A stretch of DNA of 23,291 bases from an uncultured Campylobacter sp. (GCF_938040115.1 NZ_CALHXD010000274.1:1-23291); one strand, 5' to 3'. Positions 13,606 through 21,421 are shown, counted from the stretch's first letter. Notes: a model not told the origin generated them from the sequence alone. Made by a program: numbers and translations.

Positions 13606-14388
13606 ATGAAAGCAGACGTTAGTTTAGAGCTATTTTTAGATAGCGGCGTATCGGTGCTGGCTAAACACATAGAGCTTTTAAAGGCCGTCGAACACACCAA
13701 AAGCATAACCAAAGCAGCCGAGTACGTCGGCATCTCGTACAAAAACGCATGGGACAGCCTAGACGCGCTAAATAACCGCTCGGACGAACCGCTAATCGCA
13801 AGAGCCGAAGGCAACAAGAAAAACAGCGGCTCGGAGCTCACTGCGTACGGCAAAAAGATGATCGCGCTATACGACGCGATGCTAGAGAGCCAAAAGATAT
13901 TTTTAGAAAAAGTTTGTTCAAATATAAACGTCGATACGAACGAAATTTTAAATTTACAGCGCATGAGCATGAGTCTAAGCGCCAGAAACCAGCTAAGCTG
14001 CGAAATCACGGAGATAAAAACGGGCGCGGTAAATTCGCAAATCAGCGCCAAACTCTCAAATGGCGAAATTTTACGCGCCAACGTCACGGTCGAGTCTGAA
14101 AAAAATCTAAATTTAAAGGTCGGCAAAAAGGTCGTATTTATCTTTAAAGCCCCGAGCGTAATGCTCGCAAAAGAGGAAAATCTAAAGCTAAGCGCGGCAA
14201 ATTTATTAAAAGGACGCGTTGTCGAGGCTAAAATCGGCTCCGTAAACGCCGAAATCGTGCTAGAAATAAGCAATCATCAGACGATAACCTCTATCATCAC
14301 CAAAGAAAGCGCGATGCAAATGCGTATCGGCGTGGGCGACGAGCTGGTAGCTATAATCAAAGCAAGTCAAATCATAGTAGGAGTATAA
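13606..14388 (+). CDS. modE: ModE-type molybdate-responsive transcriptional regulator
   Basis: 260 residues. The N-terminal winged helix-turn-helix (about 15-105) has the ModE/LysR-like features HIELLKAVEHTKSITKAAEY, SYKNAWDSLDALN and the wing region. Two Mop/TOBE molybdate-binding domains follow at about 122-186 and 192-258, each starting NQLSCEITEIKTG- or GRVVEAKIG-like and ending with VVFIFKA or ELVAIIKA. Molybdate-bound ModE represses molybdate uptake and can activate molybdoenzyme genes. The GGGGGA site fixes the ATG at 13606. The modA ATG follows three bases after the stop with AGGAG inside the modE end, so regulator and transporter share a transcript. Strong identification. Confidence 0.95.
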   Translation: MKADVSLELFLDSGVSVLAKHIELLKAVEHTKSITKAAEYVGISYKNAWDSLDALNNRSDEPLIARAEGNKKNSGSELTAYGKKMIALYDAMLESQKIFLEKVCSNINVDTNEILNLQRMSMSLSARNQLSCEITEIKTGAVNSQISAKLSNGEILRANVTVESEKNLNLKVGKKVVFIFKAPSVMLAKEENLKLSAANLLKGRVVEAKIGSVNAEIVLEISNHQTITSIITKESAMQMRIGVGDELVAIIKASQIIVGV

Positions 14389-14391
14389 AAA

Positions 14392-15141
14392 ATGAAAAAA
14401 ACATTTTTTTCGTTAGCCGTCGCGGCTCTCGCGGCTTTTCATCTAAACGCGGGCGAGATCAACGTATTTGCCGCGGCAAACGTCGCTTACGCGTTTGACG
14501 AGCTAAAGGCTGAGTTTGCCAAATCAAACCCGGACACCAAGGTAACCGTCACTCTAGGAGCTAGCGGCGCGCTATCTACCCATATCAAAAACGGTGCTCC
14601 GGCGGACGTTTTCATGGCTGCGAATATGAAATTCGTCCAGGATCTATACGACACCAAATTTGCCGTAACCCAGCCCGTAGTATACGCTCAGGGCGCGCTT
14701 GCTCTATTTACGATCAGAGATATCGATCTAGCTAAGGGCATAAACGCGGTAGAAGGCCTAAAAGCCATCGCGATCGCAAATCCTGAAACCGCTCCGTACG
14801 GCAAAGCTAGCGTCGAGGCTCTAAAAAAAGCGGGCATCTACGATAAAGTCGAGAAAAACGTCATCCTAGCAAAATCTATCGGCGAAGCTCTAAGCCAAGC
14901 TCTAAGCGCTGCCGATGTCGGATTTATCGCGGCTTCTGCGATGTACGATAAAAAAATAGCCGAGTACAAAGAGGGCAAAAACTTTATCCTCATCGATCCC
15001 GCGCTTTACACCCCGATCGATCAAGGTATGGTTATCCTAAAACACGGCGAAAACAATCCTGAAGCAAAAGCTTTCTACGACTTCATCAGAAGCGACCGCG
15101 CGAAGGAAATCTTTAGAAAATTCGGATACGTCGTCCCGTGA
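14392..15141 (+). CDS. modA: Molybdate ABC transporter, periplasmic binding protein
   Basis: 249 residues with signal peptide (MKKTFFSLAVAALAAFHLNA). The mature protein begins GEINVFAAANVAYAFDELK and contains the oxyanion-binding region TVTLGASGALSTHIKNGAPADVF and the later segment YTPIDQGMVILK typical of ModA. It binds molybdate (and probably tungstate) and delivers it to ModB/ModC. The ribosome-binding site AGGAG lies in the end of modE. The TGA overlaps the GTG start of the small Mop gene by 4 bases. Confidence 0.96.
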   Translation: MKKTFFSLAVAALAAFHLNAGEINVFAAANVAYAFDELKAEFAKSNPDTKVTVTLGASGALSTHIKNGAPADVFMAANMKFVQDLYDTKFAVTQPVVYAQGALALFTIRDIDLAKGINAVEGLKAIAIANPETAPYGKASVEALKKAGIYDKVEKNVILAKSIGEALSQALSAADVGFIAASAMYDKKIAEYKEGKNFILIDPALYTPIDQGMVILKHGENNPEAKAFYDFIRSDRAKEIFRKFGYVVP

Positions 15142-15518
15142 TAAAGGCTAAAATTTCGGCAATAGAGCAAACGGGCGGCGTTAGCGTTTTTGAGTTTAGC
15201 GCCGAAAATTTAAGCCTAAAAATGCTATCCTTGGAAAATCTGCAAAATTTAAAAATCGGCGACGAAGTTTGGCTAGGCTTTAAAAGCTCGGACGTCTTCG
15301 TCGCTACCTCCCCGCTTTTAAACTGCTCGGTCTCAAACGAGATAAAAGCCGAGATTTCAGATATCCAAAAAGGCGAGATCACAAGCTCGCTGCATCTAAA
15401 TGCGGGCAAATTTGAGTTTGAAAGCATCATCTCCACGGCATCGCTAAAGCGGCTAAATTTAGCGCTCGGCGATCAAATTTACGCCTACGTCAAGGCAACC
15501 TCGCTCTACATCGCATGA
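15138..15518 (+). CDS. Molbindin: stand-alone protein of two Mop/TOBE domains
   Basis: 126 residues made of two Mop domains of about 62 residues each (1-63 and 66-126). Both end in the usual strand (DEVWLGFKSSDVFVA; DQIYAYVKATSLYIA). Such molbindins bind molybdate in the cytoplasm for storage or supply. The same arrangement, a TOBE gene beside modA, is found in C. jejuni (Cj0302c, from memory). The start is GTG at 15138, overlapping modA (GTGA); the stop overlaps modC (ATGA). It could be seen as the missing second domain pair of a ModE-like family, but it has no DNA-binding part. Confidence 0.88.
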   Translation: MIKAKISAIEQTGGVSVFEFSAENLSLKMLSLENLQNLKIGDEVWLGFKSSDVFVATSPLLNCSVSNEIKAEISDIQKGEITSSLHLNAGKFEFESIISTASLKRLNLALGDQIYAYVKATSLYIA

Positions 15519-16435
15519 TAGAACTAAACTGCATAAAAAGCCTAAACGGCGCAAACGGGAAATTTGATCTAGACGTAAATTTGAACGTAAAAAAGGGCGA
15601 ATTCGTCGCTCTTTACGGCAAAAGCGGTAGCGGCAAAACTACGATACTGCGGCTAATCGCGGGCTTTGAAACGCCTGATAGCGGAACGATAAAAGCAGGC
15701 GGCCAGACGCTATTTGACGGTAAAAACTTCACACCGCCCCAAAGCCGAAATATCGGGTTTTTATTTCAAGACTACGCGCTTTTTCCAAATATGAACGTGA
15801 TGAAAAATCTGCTTTTTGCAAATCACGACGTAAATTTAGCCCGCAAACTGCTGGGTCTCGTCGAGATGAGCTCGCTAGAAAACGCCGCCATCTCGCAGCT
15901 CTCGGGCGGTCAAAAGCAGCGCGCCGCCCTAGCCCGCGCCCTAATGCGAAAGCCAGAAATTTTACTCCTCGACGAGCCGCTCTCGGCCCTTGATAACGCC
16001 ATGCGCGAAAAGCTGCAAGACTACCTTGCCAAGGTGCACGCCGAGTTTGATATGACGACGATTTTGGTCAGTCACGACGTCGCGGAGATCTACAAACTCG
16101 CCTCAAAAGTTTTCGTGCTTGACGGCGGTAAAATCGTGCAAGAAGGCAGCCCGGGCGAGATATTTTTGCGCCACAGCGGCTCGCAGAAATTTAGCCTGCC
16201 GGTTAAAATTTTAGAGATATCAAAGCACGACGCCATCTACGTAGCCGTCGTTTCCGTCGGTCAGCAGCTTTGCGAGGTGGCTCTAAGCGCGGCGGAAGCT
16301 GCAAATTTAAAAGCGGGCGACGAAGCGGCAATAAGTGCCAAGGCGTTTGGGCTAAATTTGCAAAAAAGCGGTAGCGAAAACGACAAATTTGACGAACGAA
16401 ACGCTGAAATTTACGCGCAAAGCGAGCCGAGATGA
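15515..16435 (+). CDS. modC: Molybdate ABC transporter, ATP-binding protein
   Basis: 306 residues. The ATPase motifs are complete: Walker A GKSGSGKT (35-42), Q-loop Gln85, signature LSGGQ (129-133), Walker B ILLLDEP (149-155) and the switch His187 in SHD. A C-terminal TOBE region (about 210-290) makes it longer than a bare ATPase, as usual in ModC. It drives molybdate uptake through ModB. ATG at 15515 overlaps the Mop gene stop; its own stop overlaps modB. The final about 20 residues are polar and variable. Confidence 0.96.
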   Translation: MIELNCIKSLNGANGKFDLDVNLNVKKGEFVALYGKSGSGKTTILRLIAGFETPDSGTIKAGGQTLFDGKNFTPPQSRNIGFLFQDYALFPNMNVMKNLLFANHDVNLARKLLGLVEMSSLENAAISQLSGGQKQRAALARALMRKPEILLLDEPLSALDNAMREKLQDYLAKVHAEFDMTTILVSHDVAEIYKLASKVFVLDGGKIVQEGSPGEIFLRHSGSQKFSLPVKILEISKHDAIYVAVVSVGQQLCEVALSAAEAANLKAGDEAAISAKAFGLNLQKSGSENDKFDERNAEIYAQSEPR

Positions 16436-17106
16436 ATATCGATTTTACGCCCTTTTACCTCTCGCTAAAGCTTGCTTTTATCTCGACTGCGATCTTGTTT
16501 TTTCTCGTGTTGCCGGTTGCGTTTTGGCTTAGCCGTGCGAGTTTTAAATTTAAACCCGTGCTAGAAGCCGTGATCTCGCTGCCTCTCGTGCTGCCGCCTT
16601 CGGTGCTGGGATTTTATATGCTGGTTTTTCTCTCGCCTTATAATTTTTTAGGCAAATTTTTTGAGGAAACCTTTGATATCCGCTTGGTTTTTAACTTTTC
16701 AGGCCTCATCATCGCTAGCTGCATTTACTCGCTGCCTTTTATGTTTCAGCCGCTTCAGGCGGGCTTTGCGAGTCTGCCAAAGAGCCTTTTTGAGGCGAGC
16801 TATTCGCTAGGCAAAGGCAAATGGGAGACGCTTTTTAGGGTCGCTCTGCCAAACATCAAACCCTCGCTTTTAACCGCTCTCATAGTGAGTTTTGCGCATA
16901 CCTTGGGCGAGTTTGGCGTCGTGCTGATGATAGGCGGTAGCGTCGGAGACAAAACCAAAGTCGCCAGCATCGCCATCTACGAGGCCGTCGAGCTCATGGA
17001 CTATACTAAGGCGCACGTTTATTCGGCGATTATGCTGTTTATAAGCTTTGCGGTGCTATTTTTAGTCTATTTTTTCAACAATTCACACGCAAAGAGGACG
17101 CAATGA
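16432..17106 (+). CDS. modB: Molybdate ABC transporter, permease
   Basis: 224 residues with about five to six membrane segments. The ABC coupling motif is visible around residues 117-150 (EASYSLGKGKWETLFRVALP), followed by the LGEFGVVLMIGGSVGDKT segment typical of ModB. It forms the inner-membrane channel with ModC. ATG at 16432 overlaps the modC stop (ATGA). Its own TGA overlaps the start of the peroxiredoxin gene by 4 bases. Gene order is modA-mop-modC-modB, whereas in C. jejuni I recall modB before modC. Confidence 0.96.
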   Translation: MNIDFTPFYLSLKLAFISTAILFFLVLPVAFWLSRASFKFKPVLEAVISLPLVLPPSVLGFYMLVFLSPYNFLGKFFEETFDIRLVFNFSGLIIASCIYSLPFMFQPLQAGFASLPKSLFEASYSLGKGKWETLFRVALPNIKPSLLTALIVSFAHTLGEFGVVLMIGGSVGDKTKVASIAIYEAVELMDYTKAHVYSAIMLFISFAVLFLVYFFNNSHAKRTQ

Positions 17107-17570
17107 AAGATATAAACGCAAATCCGGTCAAATTTAACGAGCTAACAGGTGGCAAAAACTGCATCGTTTTTACCTATCCCAAAATGGGCGAGAGCGGGAA
17201 GTTTTTGCCTGAAAATTTAAAGGATTTAAAGGGGCTAACCGGCTGCACGCTTCAGTGCAAAGCCTATCAAGAAAACCTCGCAAAGCTAGAATCTGCTGGC
17301 TTTACGCTAATTGCCGTCGGCTCTCAAAGCGTAGAAAAGATGAACGAGTTTAAACAAAGCGTAGGCGCAAATTTTATATTTTTGAGCGATGAGAACTTCG
17401 AGCTAGAATCCCCGCTAAATTTGCAAACCTTTACGACAAACGACGGCAAGAAATTTTACCACCGCCAAACGCTGATTATGAAAAACGGCGAAGTCGTAAA
17501 AAGATTTAACGACGTGGCAGAGCCAGCAAATGACGCGGCAAACGTGCTGGCTGCGATAGAGAGGCTTTAA
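17103..17570 (+). CDS. Peroxiredoxin (BCP/PrxQ-like)
   Basis: 155 residues with the thioredoxin-like fold of peroxiredoxins: IVFTYPKMG, then a loop and LTGCTLQCKAYQ with the likely peroxidatic Cys48 and a second Cys52, FTLIAVGSQS, NFIFLSDENFELE and TLIMKNGEVVKRF. The long loop before GCT and the GCTxxxC form fit a proteobacterial subfamily in which the motif reads RGCTPQSC. In E. coli BCP the two cysteines are five positions apart, here four. It would reduce hydroperoxides with thioredoxin in the cytoplasm. ATG at 17103 overlaps the modB stop, so it is co-transcribed with molybdate uptake, an unusual partner. Family assignment is good; substrate is not visible. Confidence 0.85.
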   Translation: MKDINANPVKFNELTGGKNCIVFTYPKMGESGKFLPENLKDLKGLTGCTLQCKAYQENLAKLESAGFTLIAVGSQSVEKMNEFKQSVGANFIFLSDENFELESPLNLQTFTTNDGKKFYHRQTLIMKNGEVVKRFNDVAEPANDAANVLAAIERL

Positions 17571-17606
17571 ATTTTGGCCAATTTCGCAAGAGGGAGAGAG
17601 ATTTAG

Positions 17607-17634
17607 GGCTCAAATTTGGACGCGAATTTGAGCC
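17607..17634 (+). terminator. Terminator hairpin of the mod operon
   Basis: A perfect 10-base stem, GGCTCAAATT (17607-17616) with AATTTGAGCC (17625-17634), has an 8-base loop and is followed by GTTTTGAACT. It is 36 bases after the peroxiredoxin stop. The tail is only moderately U-rich. It has the same AAATTT core with GC cap as the hairpins at 1096 and 3023. Confidence 0.5.
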
Positions 17635-17759
17635 GTTTTGAACTCAAATTTAGGCTCCAAATTTGACGCCGAATTTAAAACACGCACAAGTAAAAGCGCA
17701 AGTCAAATTTTAAATTCCCGTCAAACGTAAATTTAACCTAACCCAAAATAATTTTTTTA

Positions 17760-17765
17760 TATAAT
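17760..17765 (+). promoter_or_regulatory. Candidate -10 box for the acyltransferase operon
   Basis: TATAAT follows a run of seven T and a TA step, in good Campylobacter style, 22 bases before the ATG at 17788. Transcription would start about 17772, with GGCGGG (17780-17785) as the ribosome-binding site. Confidence 0.5.
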
Positions 17766-17787
17766 TACGCAAAAATTTAGGCGGGAT

Positions 17788-19122
17788 ATGAATCTTTTTT
17801 CCATAGAATTTGGCTTGTGCTTTTTTATTTTTTGGCCGATTTATTATTTTTTAAACACGCGCCCGCACCTACAAAAAGCCGTTTTACTCGCCTTTTCATA
17901 CCTTTTTTTAGGCTCGTTCGGACTTAAATTTCTAATCATAAATTTTATCTTTAGCACGGCGATTTTTCTTTTCGCAAGGGCGAGCGAGAACAAGGACTCC
18001 GCGATTTCGTTTGCTGCGGGCATTATTTTCGTGCTTTGTGCGCTTGCGTTTTTTAAATACGGCGGCTATTTTACGATCAAATTTGGCGTCATGAGGCTTG
18101 AAACCATCGCACTTCCGCTTGGCATTTCGTTTTATTCGTTTATGAGTATTTTGCTACTAAAAGCCGTGCGAGAAGGAGAGCTAGAGGCGCCTAGCTACCT
18201 TGATACGCTGATTTTTCTTAGCTTTTTTGCCGCGATTATTTCGGGTCCGATTTTACGGCCAAAGCCATTTTTCGAGGCGTTAAACTCTCCCAAAGTTTTT
18301 CGCGCTAGCCCCGTGATATTTGCACTTTTATGCTCCGCACTTTTTAAAAAGCTCATCGTCGCAAACCATCTTTTCGAGATAGTTAATCCCGTTTTTGCCG
18401 CGCCCACCCTACCCACCTCGCAGCTTTTAGGCGCACTTTTTGGCTACAGCGTGCTGCTTTACGCCGATTTTAGCGGCTACGTGGACTTCGTGACGGCGCT
18501 AGGACTCATGTGCGGCTTTGTTTTGCCGCAAAACTTCAACCGCCCTTTTACGGCGCGAAATTTAAAAATTTTCTGGCAAAATTGGCACATCAGTCTAATG
18601 AATTTTTTTAAAGAGTGCGTCTATTTTCCGCTCGGAGGCAGTCGCGGCACGGCGGCACAGACGCAGCTAAACGTGATGCTAGTCTTTGCGATCTCGGGCG
18701 TCTGGCATGGAGCGGGGCTTAGCTTTTTACTCTGGGGGCTCATCCATGGCCTTGGAGTCGTGTTTTTAAACTTAACTAGCGAGCGCAAATGGCTAAACTC
18801 GGCGATGCTGGGGCGATATTTTACGTTTATTTTCGTGAGTATGGTTTGGGTCTTTTTCACGATGGATTTTGAGGGGGCGGTGCGCTACATCGGAGCTATT
18901 TTTAGAAACTCGGACGGCGAGCTTCTTGCGATTTGTGCGCTGTTTGCGTGCGTTTTTGTCTTTGTATTTCTATACTCCGCGCTTGACGTTTATCCGGTTT
19001 TGGTTAAGTTTTTCGCAAATATAAACGCCCTTTTTTCAGCCGTTTTTTTGGCGATTTTTGGGATAATTATTTACTTTTTGATGCCGTCCGGTATGCCTAA
19101 CTTTATATATCAAGGATTTTAA
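17788..19122 (+). CDS. patA: MBOAT acyltransferase, probable peptidoglycan O-acetyltransferase PatA
   Basis: 444 residues with about ten membrane segments. The MBOAT family landmarks are present: ISFYSFMSI near 112, LYADFSGYVDFVTALGLMCGF near 230-250, FNRPFTARNLKIFWQNWHISLMNFFKECVYFPLGGSR split over 255-290, and the catalytic histidine in ISGVWHGAG near 309. The family includes DltB and AlgI, but the directly following SGNH gene makes PatA the best match: PatA moves acetyl groups from the cytoplasm to the periplasm for 6-O-acetylation of peptidoglycan MurNAc. C. jejuni has a corresponding pair (Cj0611c/Cj0610c, from memory). The stop overlaps the next start by one base (TAATG). An alginate or lipid acetylation role is less likely, since no such genes are near. 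Confidence 0.88.
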   Translation: MNLFSIEFGLCFFIFWPIYYFLNTRPHLQKAVLLAFSYLFLGSFGLKFLIINFIFSTAIFLFARASENKDSAISFAAGIIFVLCALAFFKYGGYFTIKFGVMRLETIALPLGISFYSFMSILLLKAVREGELEAPSYLDTLIFLSFFAAIISGPILRPKPFFEALNSPKVFRASPVIFALLCSALFKKLIVANHLFEIVNPVFAAPTLPTSQLLGALFGYSVLLYADFSGYVDFVTALGLMCGFVLPQNFNRPFTARNLKIFWQNWHISLMNFFKECVYFPLGGSRGTAAQTQLNVMLVFAISGVWHGAGLSFLLWGLIHGLGVVFLNLTSERKWLNSAMLGRYFTFIFVSMVWVFFTMDFEGAVRYIGAIFRNSDGELLAICALFACVFVFVFLYSALDVYPVLVKFFANINALFSAVFLAIFGIIIYFLMPSGMPNFIYQGF

Positions 19123-20231
19123 TGAGAGCGTTTTTTGGGGTATTTCTCGCGTTTTTTACGCTGATTGCGCTATTTTTGCGACCGCTGTCAAACTACTACG
19201 AAGCCAAATATCAAAAGGATTTTTTCATCACGGACGAGCGCGCGATGGCGCTGAGCGATAAATTTATAAGCGCGGCCGAGGACGGCTTGCAGAGCGCAAA
19301 ATCGGCCATCGATAAACTTACGGGTATTTTTTCGGGCGATAAAAAACAGGTCGCAACTAGCCCTAAAATGGAGCAAAATTTAACCGCCTTACAAACCGAA
19401 CCCGCAAATTTAAACGCTCAAAACACGCAAAATTTAACGCCTACTATCGGCGCGGTAAAAGAGGCAAATTTGACTGCGCAAACCGCTCAAATTTCTCCCG
19501 CTAAAACCGCTTTAAATTTAGATAAAAACGTCTCACTAGCCTCAAATTTAACGCCGAGCACTCCAAATAAAACAAACAAATCCGCGACTTTTGATATAGA
19601 GCTAAATGAAAATTTAGGCGTCATTTTGATAGGCGACTCCATAATGCAAGGCTTTGGCTGGGGCTTTGAAAACGCGCTAAAAACGAGCAAAATCTCAATC
19701 AAAAATATGGCAAAAGCAAGCACGGGGCTAACAAATAAGAAATTTTACGACTGGAGCGAGGAGCTAAAAGCGGCGCTAGCAAGCTTAGAAAATCGCCCGC
19801 AAAATCTGCTAATATTCGCGCTTTTTGGCGCAAACGACGCTTATAGCTACACCTTTGACGAGCAGGCGCTGGACTTTGGCACCGACGCATGGCGCGAGGC
19901 GTATGAGGGCAGGATCGCCGAGATCTACGAGATCGCAGGGCAGCACGGCGCGCAGGTCGTGTGGCTGGGGGTGCCGTGCATGAAGAGCGAGAAATTCGAC
20001 AAAAAAATGAAGGCGCTAAACCTGATCTACAAAGACTCGGCGCAAAAATACGGCGCGCGCTACATCGATATCAGCGACGCGATCTGCGATAACGGCAAGT
20101 ATCTAAAAGAGGGTGCCGACAAAAAGCCGCTGCGCAAGGACGACGGCATGCACATCAGCATGAACGGCGCTAAAAAGATCGCCGTCTACGTCGTGGATAA
20201 GCTGCTAAACGGGCAGAGCGATAATTTTTAG
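19122..20231 (+). CDS. patB: SGNH/DUF459 periplasmic protein, probable PatB-type O-acetyltransferase
   Basis: 369 residues. An N-terminal membrane anchor (about 4-20) is followed by a Thr/Asn/Ala-rich flexible linker (about 70-155) and a DUF459 SGNH domain (about 160-365). Block I GDSIMQ (171-176, catalytic Ser173), block III GAND (236-239) and block V DGMH (Asp341, His344) are all intact. With the MBOAT protein it would accept acetyl groups and place them on peptidoglycan. The linker carries three bacterial N-glycosylation sequons: E-Q-N-L-T (84-88), E-A-N-L-T (114-118) and D-K-N-V-S (134-138). ATG at 19122 shares one base with the previous stop. An esterase role is possible because SGNH proteins can work in both directions. 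Confidence 0.87.
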   Translation: MRAFFGVFLAFFTLIALFLRPLSNYYEAKYQKDFFITDERAMALSDKFISAAEDGLQSAKSAIDKLTGIFSGDKKQVATSPKMEQNLTALQTEPANLNAQNTQNLTPTIGAVKEANLTAQTAQISPAKTALNLDKNVSLASNLTPSTPNKTNKSATFDIELNENLGVILIGDSIMQGFGWGFENALKTSKISIKNMAKASTGLTNKKFYDWSEELKAALASLENRPQNLLIFALFGANDAYSYTFDEQALDFGTDAWREAYEGRIAEIYEIAGQHGAQVVWLGVPCMKSEKFDKKMKALNLIYKDSAQKYGARYIDISDAICDNGKYLKEGADKKPLRKDDGMHISMNGAKKIAVYVVDKLLNGQSDNF

Positions 20232-20791
20232 TCAAATTTGAGTTTGGCTAAATTTACAGTATCGGCAAATTGGAGTTTATAAAATCGGCAAATTTGAAGT
20301 TGTTCTAAATTTTGCCTCTTAAATTTGAGCAGATCTGCCAAGCCGCTCGCAAAATAAATACTGGTGCGCTTTAATTATCTAATACCAATTTCCATCATGC
20401 AGCGCGGTCGAATACTCTCTCGCAAAAGATAAAATATCGCACGGAACAATCGCGTAGGTGTCTTTTTAACACAGATGATTATCCCACCCCTAGCGCCGCC
20501 CGCGTTTTACTACAGGCCGGCCCAGATAGCACGGATGGCTTGCCAGACGGCAATTTAGTCGTCAAAATCGCTAAAAAAGCGGACAAACTGTGCTTGGTAC
20601 TTTCAAGTCGCCGTAGGCGTACGCTTTCTCTACCGACGTAAATTTTATCGGTTCGTTTTCATTTTTGTCGTCTCGGCAAATTTAAATTTGCGTCAAATTT
20701 TTAGCAGCAAAAACTCAAATTTAAAACTCGGTCGGCACCAAAATCGCGTAAAGCTCGCGCCGACCGCATTAAATTTGTATAGCTACTAAAT
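20232..20791. other. 560-base gene-poor stretch with possible decayed coding sequence
   Basis: No intact gene is seen. The first 100 bases are AAATTT-rich and hold an imperfect direct repeat (ATCGGCAAATT-type units near 20260 and 20283). From about 20304 to 20690 the minus strand gives short protein-like pieces separated by stops and frame changes: a 28-codon piece at 20382-20465 (beginning KDTYAIVPCDILSF) that continues past a TAG at 20379, and another at about 20565-20660 (including KFTSVEKAYAYGDLKVP). They look like remnants of one inactivated gene, which I cannot identify. The right end holds the hairpin at 20729-20766. Confidence 0.4.
20729..20766 (-). terminator. Terminator hairpin after the nitroreductase gene
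   Basis: CGGTCGGC (20729-20736) pairs perfectly with GCCGACCG (20759-20766); the 22-base loop has a further CGCG/CGCG pair. On the minus strand the stem is followed by AGTTTTAAATTTGAGTTTTT, a split U-rich tail. It lies 25 bases after the nitroreductase stop. Confidence 0.5.
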
Positions 20792-21421
20792 TTAATAAAC
20801 CCACTTCACGACGTCGCTTAGTTCGCGGCGGTATCTTTTTGGCTGCGGTTTTACGCGGTAGCCAAACGGCACCATGAGGCACACGCGCTGCTTGCTCGTA
20901 TCAAGGCCCAAGATGCCGTTTAGCGCCGCCTCGTCAAAGCCTTCGACCGGGCAGCTATCGATGCCTAGGCTAGCTGCGGCCGTCATCATATTTGCAGCAG
21001 CTATGTAGCACTGCTTGCTCGACCAGTGATAGATTAGCTCGTCATCGCCGCCGAAGCGTCCGGCTAGGAAATCTCCGTAAAATTTCTTCCTGTCGCCGAT
21101 TATATCAGGAGCCTTGTCTTCGCGGCGTTCGATCATTTTTTCCACGTATTTACCTACGCTTTTGACCTCTGCTACCTTAGCCAGGATAACTAACAAATGC
21201 GAGCAAGTCGTGATCTGAGGCTGATCCTACGAGACAGCGCGGATCTTTTGCCTTAGCTGCGGATTTTGCACGATGAGGAAATCCCACTGCTCTAGCCCCG
21301 TAGAACTAGGGCTCAGTCTGCCTGCTTCCAAGATAAAATCAAACTCGCCCGCGCTGATTTTTTTATTTTCGTCAAAAATCTTGCACGCGTGGCGAAATTT
21401 CATCGCTTCTAAAAAATTCAT
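20792..21421 (-). pseudogene. Nitroreductase (NfsB/FrxA-like), interrupted by one in-frame TAG
   Basis: ATG at 21421, preceded by AAGGAG, opens a frame that reads as a complete 209-residue nitroreductase except for one TAG at 21227-21229 (codon 65). Before it: the FMN-binding N-terminus FRHACKIFDENKKI, then RLSPSSTGLEQWDFLIVQN. After it, in the same frame: DQPQITTCSHLLVILAK, SSKQCYIAAANMMTAAASLGIDSCPVEGFD and a C-terminal FGYRVKPQPKRYR. In H. pylori FrxA the matching place is a tryptophan (PMAW), so TGG to TAG is the simplest event. The family reduces nitro compounds or quinones with NAD(P)H and activates metronidazole in Helicobacter. Everything else is intact, so the loss is recent, or the base is a sequencing error. 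Downstream restart at the TTG at 21196 would lack part of the FMN site. Confidence 0.88.

Noticed and set aside
13578..14273. 231-codon minus-strand frame opposite modE
   Set aside because: Complementary to a well-recognised modE; composition is typical of antisense frames and it matches no family.
21227..21229. Selenocysteine readthrough of the stop in the nitroreductase, given selC in the window
   Set aside because: The stop is TAG, whereas tRNA-Sec reads TGA, and family members have Trp, not Cys, at this place.
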